Source of the DNA: Streptomyces sp. NBC_01446
Lineage (GTDB): Bacteria; Actinomycetota; Actinomycetes; Streptomycetales; Streptomycetaceae
Direction: 5' to 3'
Length of the DNA: 64,000 nt
Assembly (NCBI RefSeq): GCF_026340095.1
Contig: NZ_JAPEPO010000001.1
Span: 8,018,501-8,082,500, forward strand
Shown here: piece by piece, positions 49,665-58,981 of the stretch
Position numbering within the stretch: the stretch's first letter is position 1
How the letters are laid out: every line of letters begins with the position of its first letter
The notes under the pieces: generated by a model
Database searches by the model: none
What the model was told of the DNA's origin: nothing
Seen by the model: only the letters and a program-made list of their open reading frames with translations
Made by a program: the position numbers and the translations under genes

Positions 49665-50762
49665 TCAGAAGGCCTTGCCGATGTCCGACTTGGCGTTCTT
49701 CGCGTCGTAGGACCCGTCCTGGATGATGACGTCCTGGGGGACTTCCTTGCCCTGGGTGAACGTGTCGAGGGTCTGGAAGGCGAGCGGGCCGAAGCGCGGG
49801 TTGGACTCGATGACACCGCTGATCCAGCCGTCGACGATGCCCTGGACCGCGTTGCGCGTTCCGTCGACCGTCACGATCTTCACGTCGCCGGCCTTCTTGC
49901 CGGCGCCCTTGAGCGCGGCGACCGCTCCGAGGCCCATCTCGTCGTTCTCGGCGTAGATCCCCTTGATGCCGGGCTTGGACTGGATCAGCTGCTCGGTGAC
50001 CTGCTGGCCCTTCTCGCGGGCGAAGTCGCCGGTCTGCTGGAAGACGACCTTGAGGTCCGGGGCCTTCTCCTTGATGCGGTCCTTGAAGCCCTTGGTGCGC
50101 TCGGTGGTGACGTTGTTGCCCGCGGCGCCGAGCAGGATCGCGACCTCGCCCTTGCCGCCGGTCGCCTCGATCATCTGGTCGGCGGCGCGCTTGCCCTGGT
50201 CGACGAAGTCCGACGCGATGAAGCTGACGTAGTCCTTGCACGCCGCGGCGTTGATCTTGCGGTCGATGGTGACGATGGGCACCTTCTTGGCCGCGGCGGC
50301 CTTCAACACCGGCTCCCAGCCGTCCGAGTTGAGCGGAGCGATCACCAGCAGGTCGGCGCCCTTGGCGAGGAGGTCCTGCACATCGCTGATCTGCTTGGAG
50401 AACTGTGACTGGGCGTTGGCGGTGAGCAGCTTCAGACCGCGCTTGCTCGCCTCGGCCTTGATCGAGGCCGTCTCCGCGATCCGGAAGGGATTGGCCTCCT
50501 TCTCGGACTGCGAGAAGCCGACCGTGGCGTTCTTGAGGTCGAGCTTCTTCCCGCCGTACGCGTCGATCGTGCAGCCCTTGCTGCCGGGCTTCGGTGTGAC
50601 GACCTTCTGGCCCGCGTCGGCGGCTGACGCGGAGGAGTCGGACTTGTTCGCGGCGTCGTCCTCGGACTTGGCGCAGCCGGAGGCGGTGAGGGCCATGGCG
50701 GCGGCCAGGGCCACGATCACAGGGCGGGCGGTGAGGTGACGGCGGTGGGTGAAGTGCTTCAT
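49665..50762 (-). CDS. Sugar-binding lipoprotein of the ABC importer (YtfQ-like)
   Basis: A 365-residue lipoprotein: signal peptide ending ALTASGC (Cys about 30), an acidic Ser/Ala linker, and a periplasmic-binding-protein type 1 fold. Segments match galactofuranose-binding YtfQ: VGFSQSEKEANPFRIAETAS, LVIAPLNSDGWEPVLKAAAA KKVP (the I/L-APxxxxGWEPVLK motif is distinctive), VTIDRKI and GDFAREKGQQV. It is the first gene of the importer operon; the operator TTACATCGTTGAAA lies about 115 bp upstream of its start. The ligand is probably a furanose or related hexose; arabinose is not excluded. Confidence 0.9.
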   Translation of the reverse strand: MKHFTHRRHLTARPVIVALAAAMALTASGCAKSEDDAANKSDSSASAADAGQKVVTPKPGSKGCTIDAYGGKKLDLKNATVGFSQSEKEANPFRIAETASIKAEASKRGLKLLTANAQSQFSKQISDVQDLLAKGADLLVIAPLNSDGWEPVLKAAAAKKVPIVTIDRKINAAACKDYVSFIASDFVDQGKRAADQMIEATGGKGEVAILLGAAGNNVTTERTKGFKDRIKEKAPDLKVVFQQTGDFAREKGQQVTEQLIQSKPGIKGIYAENDEMGLGAVAALKGAGKKAGDVKIVTVDGTRNAVQGIVDGWISGVIESNPRFGPLAFQTLDTFTQGKEVPQDVIIQDGSYDAKNAKSDIGKAF

Positions 50763-50874
50763 GGTGACCCCGATCCGGGTGGCGCGGCGACGGAGGGTTG
50801 GCAGGGAGCAGCGCGGGCGGCGAGTATGCGGCTCGACGAGGCGAGAGCCTCGACTGGTCCGCCCGCAGGAGTTT

Positions 50875-50888
50875 TTACATCGTTGAAA
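50875..50888. promoter_or_regulatory. LacI-type operator A (importer operon)
   Basis: TTACATCGTTGAAA matches 12 of 14 bases of the perfect site TTACAACGTTGTAA at 52174 and lies 113 bp upstream of the lipoprotein start, between it and the end of galM. Confidence 0.6.
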
Positions 50889-50954
50889 GGAGGGTGTAAA
50901 GCCTTTGTGCGGGACGTGACCGCCCTGTGATTCGGGTGGGCCGCCCGACCGCGG

Positions 50955-52067
50955 TCAACGCGCGACCGCTGCGAGGTGCGGGAAGTTGAGCACGGTCCGG
51001 CTGCGCAGGGTCTGGTCCGGGCGCAGGACGGTGCTCGGGTAGTCGGGACGGTTGGGCGAGTCGGGGAAGTGCTGCGTCTCCAGGCACAGGCCCGAGTGGG
51101 CGCCCAGCCTGCGCCCCAGCAAGTCGCCGAATCCGCCGTCGAGTTGCTGCCCGGCGTAGACCTGGAGCCCCGGCTCGCTGGTGTGCACCTCGAGCACGCG
51201 CCCGCTGCCGGGGTCTTCGAGGCGGGCCGCACGGCGCAGGCCCGACTGCCCCTCGCCGGATGGACGGTCGTGGTCGTCGAGCACCCAGCAGTGGTCGTAG
51301 CCGCCGGCCCGCGCCAACTGCTCGTCGGGCTCGGCGACCCGCGCACCGATCCGCCGTGCCCGGGTGAAGTCGAACGGCGAACCGGCCACCGGTGCGGGTG
51401 CCCCAGGGAGCGGGAGGCCCGTCTCGTCGATGGGCAGATACGCGGCGGCGTCCACGGTCAGCAGGTGGTCGAGCACCCCTCGGTCCGGGTTGCCGGAGAG
51501 GTTGAAGTAGGCATGGTGCGTCAGATTGACGGGCGTGGGGCGGTCGGTGACGGCGTGGTAGTCGAGCGTCAGGGATCCGTCGGACGCGAGGGTGTAGGTG
51601 ACGGACACCTGGAGCGAACCGGGAAAGCCCTGGTCGCCGTGCGGACTGTCCAGGCTCAGCCGGACACTCGCGGCGCCGTCCGGCCGTTCGCACGGCTCGG
51701 CACGCCACAGCCGGCGGTCGAACCCGTCGGCTCCGCCGTGCAGCGAGTTGCCCCGGTCGTTGCCGGGGATGTGGTGCCGCGTTCCGTCCAGGGTGAACGT
51801 GCCCGCGGCGATGCGGTTGGCGAACCGCCCCACCACGGCGCCGAGATACGCGCCGTGGGTGGCGTAGTGCTTCACGTCCGGGAGGCTCAGGACGACCTCG
51901 GCGGGCGGCCGGCGTTCGGGGCCGGGGACACGCAGGGAGTGCAGTACGGCGCCGTACGTCAGCACGGCGGCCTCAACTCCGCTCGGGCTGCGCAGAGTCC
52001 AGCGCTCGACCGGGAGGTCCGAGGGGGTGGCGCCGAAGGGTGCCGGGAAAGGGACGGCGAAGGACAT
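50955..52067 (-). CDS. galM: Aldose 1-epimerase (galactose mutarotase)
   Basis: A 370-residue mutarotase that interconverts alpha and beta anomers of galactose and related aldoses. The general acid histidine lies in NLTHHAYFNLSG and the catalytic glutamate in CLETQHFPDSPN; NRIAAGTFTLDG and the HGG loop (NSLHGGADGFD) are conserved. Its ATG at 52067 has AGGAG directly upstream. It is transcribed from operator B, downstream of lacI and upstream of the importer operon. The mutarotase would supply the anomer used by downstream metabolism after import. Confidence 0.93.
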   Translation of the reverse strand: MSFAVPFPAPFGATPSDLPVERWTLRSPSGVEAAVLTYGAVLHSLRVPGPERRPPAEVVLSLPDVKHYATHGAYLGAVVGRFANRIAAGTFTLDGTRHHIPGNDRGNSLHGGADGFDRRLWRAEPCERPDGAASVRLSLDSPHGDQGFPGSLQVSVTYTLASDGSLTLDYHAVTDRPTPVNLTHHAYFNLSGNPDRGVLDHLLTVDAAAYLPIDETGLPLPGAPAPVAGSPFDFTRARRIGARVAEPDEQLARAGGYDHCWVLDDHDRPSGEGQSGLRRAARLEDPGSGRVLEVHTSEPGLQVYAGQQLDGGFGDLLGRRLGAHSGLCLETQHFPDSPNRPDYPSTVLRPDQTLRSRTVLNFPHLAAVAR

Positions 52068-52173
52068 GGGCTCCTCGCGGGGGTGAGGGCCGGGCTCCGT
52101 CCGGCGCCGGACGCGGGCGATGCCGACGGGGCGCGGACGGAGCCGGAGACCGGCAGCTGCGGACGCCTGGACA

Positions 52174-52187
52174 TTACAACGTTGTAA
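52174..52187. promoter_or_regulatory. LacI-type operator B (galM)
   Basis: TTACAACGTTGTAA is a perfect 14-bp palindrome, 107 bp upstream of the galM start and between galM and lacI. It is the cleanest copy of the motif and serves as the reference for the other five. Confidence 0.7.
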
Positions 52188-52311
52188 GGGGCCGGTACAG
52201 GTATCTGCTCAGGTCTTTCGGATATCCGGCGGTCATCCGGCGGCCGCCCGGTCGGGGATTTCGCGGGAAGTCCCTGTGCCGGCGAACCGGCACGCGGTCC
52301 CGCTGCCCGGC

Positions 52312-53340
52312 CTACGTGCTCCGCGCGGCCTGTGTGCTCCGCCCCAGCGTGCTCTCGCGCGCGATGAGCCGGTAGTCCGCCCAGACGCGGCGGGGTTCGG
52401 GCGCCTGGCCGCTGAGGCGGGCGAGGACCGACTCCACCGCCATCCGCGCGATGGCTTCCTTGTCCGGTGACACGGAGGTGAGCGTGACCGTCCCGAAGTG
52501 CCCCTCGACGACGTCGTCGAAGCCGACCACGGCGACGTCCTCGGGTACGCGCATGCCGCGCTCCGACATCACCCGCATCGCTCCGATGGCGATGGGGTCG
52601 TTGTACGCGAACACGGCGTCGGGCCGGCGCCCGGTCTCCAGGATCCGGGTCATCGCCGCCGCACCGTCCGCGTGCCCCCACCCCTCGGTCGTCGCGATCA
52701 GCCCGTCGTCCACGGAGAGGCCCGCCGAGAGAAGCTCCTCGCGCCACCCCTGAAGACGCAGGTGGGCGGGTTGGCTGTGGCCGCGGCGGGCGCCGATGAA
52801 CGCCACCTCGCGGCGCCCCAGATCGATGAGATGCCGCACCGCGGCACGGGCCGCCGCGACGTTGTCCACCGCGATGTGGTCGTAGGGCAGGTCGTAGTGG
52901 CGCTCGCCGAGCAGGACCAGAGGCACGTTCTCCGTGCGCTCACGGAGGTCCTCCGCCTCCAGCTCGATGGGGCTGAGGATCAGGCCGTCGATGACGCGGG
53001 CGCGGAAACCCTGGCTGACCAGGACCTCCTGTTCGCGCCGGCCGCCCGTGTGGTCCAGGAGCACGATGTAGTCGTGGAGGGCGGCGGCGTCGATCACCGC
53101 GGCCGCGAGCTCGGCGAAGTACGGGTTGCCCAGCTCGGGCAGGGCGAGGGCGATGATGCCCGTCCGCCCCTGACGCAGGTGCCGCGCGGTGAGGTTGGGC
53201 CGGTAGCCGAGCTCGTCGATGGCCTGCTGCACCCGCTCGCGCATCGCGGGTGTGACGTGCTGGTAGTTGTTCACCACATTCGAGACGGTCTTGATCGACA
53301 CGCCCGCACGCGCGGCGACGTCCTTGAGGCTGACCCGCAC
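52312..53340 (-). CDS. LacI-family transcriptional regulator
   Basis: A 342-residue LacI/GalR regulator. The HTH is MRVSLKDVAARAGVSIKTVS NVVNNYQHV, with hinge helix region RPNLTARHLRQGRTG; the effector domain has ALPELGNPYFAELAAAVI, VPLVLLGERHYDLPYDHIAV and VVGFDDVVEGHF. GTG 53340 has GGAAGGAA upstream; the frame extends further but this start is set by the HTH. The gene is preceded by operator C, so it probably regulates itself, and related sites precede the glycosidase and importer genes. The inducer is probably a furanose or mannan-derived sugar. Confidence 0.93.
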   Translation of the reverse strand: MRVSLKDVAARAGVSIKTVSNVVNNYQHVTPAMRERVQQAIDELGYRPNLTARHLRQGRTGIIALALPELGNPYFAELAAAVIDAAALHDYIVLLDHTGGRREQEVLVSQGFRARVIDGLILSPIELEAEDLRERTENVPLVLLGERHYDLPYDHIAVDNVAAARAAVRHLIDLGRREVAFIGARRGHSQPAHLRLQGWREELLSAGLSVDDGLIATTEGWGHADGAAAMTRILETGRRPDAVFAYNDPIAIGAMRVMSERGMRVPEDVAVVGFDDVVEGHFGTVTLTSVSPDKEAIARMAVESVLARLSGQAPEPRRVWADYRLIARESTLGRSTQAARST

Positions 53341-53435
53341 AACATTCCTTCCGGTGGCCTGCCGGGCGCCGGGACCGGTGCGTGCCCGCACGGCGCCGGA
53401 GCCATGGCCCCGGCGCAAAGGCTCTGGAGCCGGGC

Positions 53436-53449
53436 TTGCAACGTTATAC
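53436..53449. promoter_or_regulatory. LacI-type operator C (lacI)
   Basis: TTGCAACGTTATAC has the AACGTT core with partly matching flanks; it differs only in the last base from operator F at 60667. It is 96 bp upstream of the lacI start, so autoregulation is likely. Confidence 0.6.
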
Positions 53450-53557
53450 GTCCGCATGGCGAAAGGTGGCAAGGGGAACGGATCTACCCGGCACCGGCAG
53501 CCGGACCAGCGGGGGAACCGGACCCGGGCCCACCGGACTCACGACGCACCGAACCCC

Positions 53558-53636
53558 CGACACACAGGACGCCCGGCACACCGGCCCCTGACACACAGGA
53601 CCCCGACACAAAGAACCCCCGGCACACGACACACCG
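53558..53636. repeat. Degenerate GACACACAGGAC-type repeats
   Basis: Segments CGACACACAGGAC, CCCGGCACACC, CTGACACACAGGACC, CCGACACAAAG and CCCCGGCACACG alternate along 53558-53636. Composition (CA/AC on one strand) differs from the surroundings. It looks like a decaying minisatellite; no protein-coding pattern is seen. Confidence 0.45.
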
Positions 53637-53640
53637 ACGC

Positions 53641-53671
53641 CGTGGCGCGCCGGGACACCCCCGGCGCGCCA
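53641..53671 (-). terminator. Terminator after the GH127-like gene
   Basis: GTGGCGCGCCGGG at 53641-53653 pairs with CCCGGCGCGCCAC at 53659-53671 over 13 bp with a 5-nt loop, 16 bp beyond the reverse-strand stop at 53687. Confidence 0.85.
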
Positions 53672-53686
53672 CGATCGGTCACGACG

Positions 53687-56086
53687 TCAGAGCAGCCGCC
53701 ACAAGTGGTCGTCCGTCCCGTTGTCGCCGAACTGGACGACCTGCGCGCTGTCCGCCGTGGACATCCCGTCCACGCCGAGGACCTTGCCGCTGTTCTTGTT
53801 GCGGATCCGGTACCACCCGTCCCCGCTGTCGACGAGCGCCCACAGGTGGTCGGCGGTGCCGTTGTCCTCGTACTGGACGACGCGGGCGCTGTCGGCCGTG
53901 GACATCCCGTCGACCCCGAGGACCTTGCCGCTCTGGCCGTTACGGATCAGATGCCAGCCGTCGCCCTTGTCCACGAGCTGCCACGCGTGGTCGCCCGTAC
54001 CGGAGTTGGCGAACTGGACGACGCGGGCGCTGTTCTCCGTCGACATGCCGTCGACCGCCAGAACCTTCCCGCTGTGCTTGTTCTCGATGCGCCGGAACGC
54101 GGGCTCCGGTGTCCATGGCCTGCCGTCGGGCGAGGCCTGGGGAAACGCCGTGATCCGCAGCCGGGCCGCGCCCATCGGGACGAGTGTCACGGTCTCGACG
54201 GGTGCGTCGCTGCGGGCCGGTCCGCTTTGCAGGGGCGCGACGACGTGCTCGTCGTCCGCGACCCACTCCTCGATGCGACGGGCGCGCGCGGTGATGTGCA
54301 CCGGTGTCGTCCCGTGGGTGAACGGGTTGTCCCCGACCGGCCCGTCGTCGCGCCGGAACGAGAGCCCGGCGTCGGGCGACAGGCCGTAGTTCCAGGCGGA
54401 GGCCGCGTGCACCTCGTAGTGGGGGAAGGTGTCGTCGCCCGCGTAGCGCTCGTACTGCTCGCCGATCTTCAGGGAGTAGGTGAGCGGTCCGTGGTCGACG
54501 CTGACGGCGTCGTGGTTGCCGGGCCAGTGGCGAACGGAAGTGCGCTGCGGCAGGCGCAGCGTCACCACGTCCCCGTCGTGCCAGGTGCGTGCCACCTCGG
54601 CCCAGACCGGCCCGTCCCCGGCCGCCAGGCGCTTGCCGTTGACGAGGAGCTCGGGCCCGCGGCACCACCCCGGGATACGCAACCGGAGCGGGAAACGTAC
54701 CGGCTTCGGGGTGGAGAGCCTGAACTCGACGGTCTCGGTGAAGGGGTAGCCGGTCTCCTCGACGATGGTCACCTCGGTGCCGCCGGCGACCCGCGTACGG
54801 ACCGTGCAGGGGGCGTACATGGCGGCGGCGAGCCCGTCGCCGGGCGTCGCGAGCCACAGCTCCTCGTTGAAGTAGGGCCAGCCCATGCCGTAGTTGTGCG
54901 GGCAGCAGCGGTACTGGTCGACACCGGGCTGCAGGGACTGCATGGCGAAGCCGTTCTGGAACTGCCCTTGTGTCTTGGGGGTGTTGTCCAGGTCGACGCT
55001 GTTGGCGCTGGTGACGTAATGCAGGGACTTGCCCTGAGGGTCCAGTGCGGCGGGCAGCATGTTGAACGCGAGTTCCTCGCAGCGGTCCGCCCACACCGGG
55101 TCACCGGTGATGCGTGTGAGCAGTTCATGGCTGGCCATGAACTCGACGATGCCGCAGGTCTCGAAGCCCTGACGGGGATCCCCGAAGCCGGGCCGGTAGT
55201 TCTCGTCGCCCGCCATGCCACCGCCGGGAAACTGGCCGTACGCACCCATCACGGCGTCGTAACCGCGGTAGGTGGCCCGGGTCAGCTCGGCCGAGCCGGT
55301 GAGTTGCGCGTACTGGGCCGGCTCACGGAATCCCTGGGCGATGTTCACGTTGTGGCGCGAGGGCGTGCCGCCCGTCCAGTCCGCCCCGAGGGTGTGCATC
55401 TTGCCCGCCAGATCGAGGAGGAACTTCTCCCCCGTACGGCGGTACAGCCACACCACGACGTCGAGCCCGTCGCCCCAACGGTATGAAACCCAGCTGGAGT
55501 TGAAGGCCCCGGCCCCCTGGGCGTTCATGAAACGCAGGAAGCGCGTGACGAACGGGACCACGCGCCGGTCGCGCGAGTACTCCTCGTAGGTCCGCAACGC
55601 CATCAGCAGCGGCAGGAACGGCCAGAAGTCCGGACCGCCGTTGAGCGAGGTACGCAGCGCGCGCGGTCCGAAGAAGCCGTCACTCTCCTGCGTGGCGAGG
55701 ATGGCGTCGATCCACTCGCGCGAACGGGCCAGAGCGTGCTCGTCACCGGTGGCGACGGCGAGCGGTACGTATCCGCGCAGCCAGTACGGCAGTTCCTCCC
55801 ACGCGCCGCGCTCGGGGTGCACCCAGCCGGTGTTGTCGAAGTCCAGGAAGTGGGAGAGGTCCTCGTACCGGCCGCACAGCCCGTCGAGCTGGAGCTTCAG
55901 CTGTCCGGCGAGCCAGCCACGGGCGGTGACACTGCCGGAGGGCAGCTTCCGGAACGCGTCCGGGACCAGCGTGCCGGCCGACGGGCGTGAAGCCGCCGCC
56001 GCGGACGTGGCGAACGGGCCGCCGAGGGCCGCGGCGCCCAGGCCCAGGGCGCCGGCGCCGAGAAGAGCGCGTCTGCTGACAGGCAT
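53687..56086 (-). CDS. Secreted GH127-like glycosidase with ricin-type C-terminal repeats
   Basis: A 799-residue Tat-type exported protein (VSRRALLGAGALGLGAAALG near the start). The catalytic domain (about 45-640) is DUF1680/GH127-related; the zinc-thiolate signature is Glu309-x-Cys311 (FETCG) and Cys394-Cys395 (YRCCPHNYG), equivalent to the ligands and cysteine nucleophile of beta-L-arabinofuranosidase HypBA1. The last 135 residues hold three near-identical repeats, each SGKVLxVDGMSTxNSARVVQ-like then a QLV/ALV strand, a ricin-B/CBM13-type carbohydrate-binding module. It lies 137 bp downstream of the GH2 gene and is probably expressed with it. Exact linkage specificity is unproven. Confidence 0.92.
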   Translation of the reverse strand: MPVSRRALLGAGALGLGAAALGGPFATSAAAASRPSAGTLVPDAFRKLPSGSVTARGWLAGQLKLQLDGLCGRYEDLSHFLDFDNTGWVHPERGAWEELPYWLRGYVPLAVATGDEHALARSREWIDAILATQESDGFFGPRALRTSLNGGPDFWPFLPLLMALRTYEEYSRDRRVVPFVTRFLRFMNAQGAGAFNSSWVSYRWGDGLDVVVWLYRRTGEKFLLDLAGKMHTLGADWTGGTPSRHNVNIAQGFREPAQYAQLTGSAELTRATYRGYDAVMGAYGQFPGGGMAGDENYRPGFGDPRQGFETCGIVEFMASHELLTRITGDPVWADRCEELAFNMLPAALDPQGKSLHYVTSANSVDLDNTPKTQGQFQNGFAMQSLQPGVDQYRCCPHNYGMGWPYFNEELWLATPGDGLAAAMYAPCTVRTRVAGGTEVTIVEETGYPFTETVEFRLSTPKPVRFPLRLRIPGWCRGPELLVNGKRLAAGDGPVWAEVARTWHDGDVVTLRLPQRTSVRHWPGNHDAVSVDHGPLTYSLKIGEQYERYAGDDTFPHYEVHAASAWNYGLSPDAGLSFRRDDGPVGDNPFTHGTTPVHITARARRIEEWVADDEHVVAPLQSGPARSDAPVETVTLVPMGAARLRITAFPQASPDGRPWTPEPAFRRIENKHSGKVLAVDGMSTENSARVVQFANSGTGDHAWQLVDKGDGWHLIRNGQSGKVLGVDGMSTADSARVVQYEDNGTADHLWALVDSGDGWYRIRNKNSGKVLGVDGMSTADSAQVVQFGDNGTDDHLWRLL

Positions 56087-56223
56087 GCGGATGCTCCTGT
56101 TCGGGGGGTACGGGGGAGGGGATACGAAGAGCCGCGCTCGCGCAAGAAGGGCGAGCCGTGCCCCGGTCCCCCTTCCGCCCCGACGGAGCGCGGAAGGGGG
56201 ACCGGGCACATGTCAGACCGTGC

Positions 56224-58827
56224 TCAGCTGCCGGAGCAGCCGGCCACGGTCGCCTGCGAGGCGTCGCGGATCAGCGCGTCCTGCGCCGCCTTCACCCGCT
56301 TCACATCCGGCTTGACGATCTTGCGGTCGTACGTCACCAGGCCGTTGAGCTCACCCTCGACGTCCGAGATCTGCGTGTACACGGCGGCGTTGCTGCCCTG
56401 GCAGGCCAGCTTGTGCACCTCGGCGAGCCGCGCGAGGTAGTCGTCCGTGTACTTCGCGGGGTCGACGTCCACGTACGACTGCTGCACCGCCCAGGCGTGA
56501 CCGGGCACCGCGAGACCGAGGCCGCCGTACTCGCCGCTGACCAGGGCGCGCTTGCCGTCGGGATGCGGTGGCAGGGCCGGGCTCGGGTAGCCGTGCTCGT
56601 CCATGATGTCGCCGGTCCCGCCGTCCGCCCCGAGGTTGAGGCCCGACATGTTGTTGACCAGCCGCGTCGGGTCCCAGGCCTTGGCCTGCTCGGCGATGCG
56701 GCCCACGTCGTACTGGCCCCAGCCCTCGTTGAAGGTGACCCACATGACCACCGAGGGGTGGCTGCTGTGCTGGTCGATCATCGTCTTCATCTCGCGCTCG
56801 TACTCGGCGCGCGCGGCCGCGTCCGGCGCCGCGCTCATGGCCGGCATGTCCTGCCACACCATCAGACCCAGCTTGTCCGCCCAGTAGAACCAGCGGTCGG
56901 GCTCGACCTTGATGTGCTTGCGGACCGAGTTGAAGCCCATCTGCTTGTGCATCTTCAGGTCGTAGGCCAGCGCCTCGTCCGTCGGCGCGGTGTGCAGGCC
57001 GTCGGGCCAGAAGCCCTGGTCGAGGGTGGCCATCATGAAGACGGGCTTGCCGTTGAGGAGCGTGCGCGGCGTGCCGTTCACCTTCTCCACGGAGATGGAG
57101 CGCATCCCGAAGTAGCTGCCGACGCTGTCCTTGCCGACGTTCACCTTGAGGTTGTAGAGGAACGGGTCGTCGGGCGACCACAGATGCGCCTTGTCGATCT
57201 TCAGGGTCAGCGGCGCGCCGGTGACCCCGCTCGCCGTGGCGACCCTGCGCTTGCCGTCGTACGCCGTCGCCGTGACCGGCACGCCGTCCCGTACGCCCTT
57301 GGCCTCGACGGTGGCCTTGCCTTCCTTGACGTCCGGGGTGATCTTGAGGTCGGCGGCGTGATCGGCCGCGACCGGCTCCATCCACACGGTCTGCCAGATA
57401 CCGGAGGATGGGGTGTACCAGATGCCGCTCGGGTCGAGGCGCTGCTTGCCGACCGGCGGGTTCTCGCCGCCCTGCGCGTCCGTCGGGTCGTAGACGCCGA
57501 CGATCAGCTCCTGGGTGCGCCCCGGCTTCAGCGCGTCCGTGACGTCGGCGCTGAACTTGTCGTAACCGCCCTTGTGTTCGGCGACCTTGGTGCCGTTGAC
57601 ATACACCTCGGACTGCCAGTCGACGGCGCCGAAGTTCAGCTGGAGGCGCTTGCCGTCACCGACCTTCCAGCCCGCGGGGACCGTGAAGGTGCGGCGGTAC
57701 CACATGCGGTCCTCGTGGCGCTCGATGCCGGAGAGCTGCGACTCGACCGGGTAGGGCACGAGGATCTTCTCACCGAGCTGCTTGCCGACCGGCGGCTTGT
57801 CACCGGACTTCGCCGCGGCGAACTGCCACTCGCCGTTGAGGTTCTGCCAGGCGTCCCGGGTGAGCTGCGGGCGCGGGTACTCGGGGTGGGCGTTCTTCGG
57901 CCCCACCTCGTCGGCCCACTTGGTGCGCAGCTCGTACTCGGAGTCGTTCGGGCCGCTGCTCCAGAACTGGCCGACGGCCTTGTCGCCGGTGCTGGTCAGC
58001 CCACCCTTGCCGTCGTACGTGACATCGGCCTGGCCGGACGCGCCGCCGCCCTTCTTGCCCACGACCGGCTCCTTGAGCCCGACGAGCAGGGTGCGGGGGT
58101 CGGCCGGGTCGGCCTTGATCGTGGAGAGCGGCCACTTGGCGCCGCCGATCACGGCCTGGAGGTGATCCGCGAGGCCCGCCGGCGGGGCCGCGAGGGACTG
58201 CGCGAAGTCGAGCTTGAGGGTTCGGCCGTCCTTGAGGACGGTCGTGGATATCGCCCCGTCGTAGTCCCAGCCCTCGGGCAGCCGGAAGGCGGAGGAGGGG
58301 ATCGCTTCCTTGGTCTCGCCCGGCTCGGTCCAGCGCAGATGGAGGTTCGAGCCGCCGAAGTGCTCGAAGTACTCGACCTTGATGTCGTACGCCTTGCCGG
58401 CCGTCAACTCGACGGGCTGGGAGGTCTGTTCCTTGTCCCAGTCGTCGACCCAGTGGTCGATGGCGAGCTTGCCGTCGACCCAGAGCCGGAAGCCGTTGTC
58501 GCCGGTGATGGAAAACGTTGTCGCGCCGGTCTTCTCCGGTACGACCTTGCCCGTCCAGCGCACACTGGCGTCGTCGGCCTGGCCGGTGGCCGTCCGCAGC
58601 CGCGGCTCGAGGGTGTCGAAATCGAGTTTCGGGTCGAAACCGGTGGCCTTGAGTTCGTGGAAGTCGAAGGCTCCGGAGGCGGACTGGGTGTAGTACTCGC
58701 CCTTCAGGCCGTGGGGTTCGACCGGGTCGTCGGCCGCTGTCGCCGACGGTGACACGGTCAGTGCCGCGAGGCCCAGTCCCGCGGCCAGCAGCATGGCCAG
58801 TCGGCCTCTGAGTCGTTTGGTGCGCAC
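56224..58827 (-). CDS. Secreted GH2 glycosidase with N-terminal PA14 domain
   Basis: An 867-residue exported enzyme. Residues 1-33 are a Sec signal peptide (ATA before ADDP). About 35-185 is a PA14 carbohydrate-binding domain (GLKGEYYTQSASGAFDFHEL; FSITGDNGFRLWVDGK). After a linker comes the GH2 N-terminal sandwich (RPQLTRDAWQNLNGEWQF), immunoglobulin-like and TIM-barrel domains; acid/base Glu about 701 in TFNEGW and nucleophile Glu about 766 in SGEYGG. GH2 contains beta-galactosidases, beta-mannosidases and also Streptomyces beta-D-galactofuranosidases; which this is cannot be fixed from motifs. GTG 58827 has AAGGAGG. Operator D is 48 bp upstream. Confidence 0.93.
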   Translation of the reverse strand: MRTKRLRGRLAMLLAAGLGLAALTVSPSATAADDPVEPHGLKGEYYTQSASGAFDFHELKATGFDPKLDFDTLEPRLRTATGQADDASVRWTGKVVPEKTGATTFSITGDNGFRLWVDGKLAIDHWVDDWDKEQTSQPVELTAGKAYDIKVEYFEHFGGSNLHLRWTEPGETKEAIPSSAFRLPEGWDYDGAISTTVLKDGRTLKLDFAQSLAAPPAGLADHLQAVIGGAKWPLSTIKADPADPRTLLVGLKEPVVGKKGGGASGQADVTYDGKGGLTSTGDKAVGQFWSSGPNDSEYELRTKWADEVGPKNAHPEYPRPQLTRDAWQNLNGEWQFAAAKSGDKPPVGKQLGEKILVPYPVESQLSGIERHEDRMWYRRTFTVPAGWKVGDGKRLQLNFGAVDWQSEVYVNGTKVAEHKGGYDKFSADVTDALKPGRTQELIVGVYDPTDAQGGENPPVGKQRLDPSGIWYTPSSGIWQTVWMEPVAADHAADLKITPDVKEGKATVEAKGVRDGVPVTATAYDGKRRVATASGVTGAPLTLKIDKAHLWSPDDPFLYNLKVNVGKDSVGSYFGMRSISVEKVNGTPRTLLNGKPVFMMATLDQGFWPDGLHTAPTDEALAYDLKMHKQMGFNSVRKHIKVEPDRWFYWADKLGLMVWQDMPAMSAAPDAAARAEYEREMKTMIDQHSSHPSVVMWVTFNEGWGQYDVGRIAEQAKAWDPTRLVNNMSGLNLGADGGTGDIMDEHGYPSPALPPHPDGKRALVSGEYGGLGLAVPGHAWAVQQSYVDVDPAKYTDDYLARLAEVHKLACQGSNAAVYTQISDVEGELNGLVTYDRKIVKPDVKRVKAAQDALIRDASQATVAGCSGS

Positions 58828-58874
58828 GAATCCTCCTTGACTGAGGAAGGGGGGGCGGCTCGTTACCTGCGTCT

Positions 58875-58888
58875 GTACAACGTTGGAA
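58875..58888. promoter_or_regulatory. LacI-type operator D (GH2 gene)
   Basis: GTACAACGTTGGAA shares the CAACGTTG core with operator B and lies 48 bp upstream of the GH2 start, within the expected promoter region. Confidence 0.6.
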
Positions 58889-58981
58889 GGAGCGGGCAGT
58901 TGGCATGACAGCACGCCCTCAGGCGCGCTGTCCAGGGTCATGACAAGACGACCCTCGGTAAGCGCGAGGGGCCGGCCGGGA

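Larger units (their letters stand above)
53341..53686. other. Promoter region of lacI with operator C, degenerate repeats and a terminator
   Basis: About 345 bp without a gene. Operator C lies at 53436-53449. From about 53558 to 53636 the DNA is a degenerate GACACACAGGAC / CCCGGCACAC repeat. A 13-bp perfect hairpin at 53641-53671 ends the reverse-strand glycosidase unit. Confidence 0.6.

Noticed and set aside
58514..58519. AACGTT inside the GH2 gene
   Set aside because: Flanks are not symmetric and it lies deep inside coding sequence, so it is not counted as a LacI operator.
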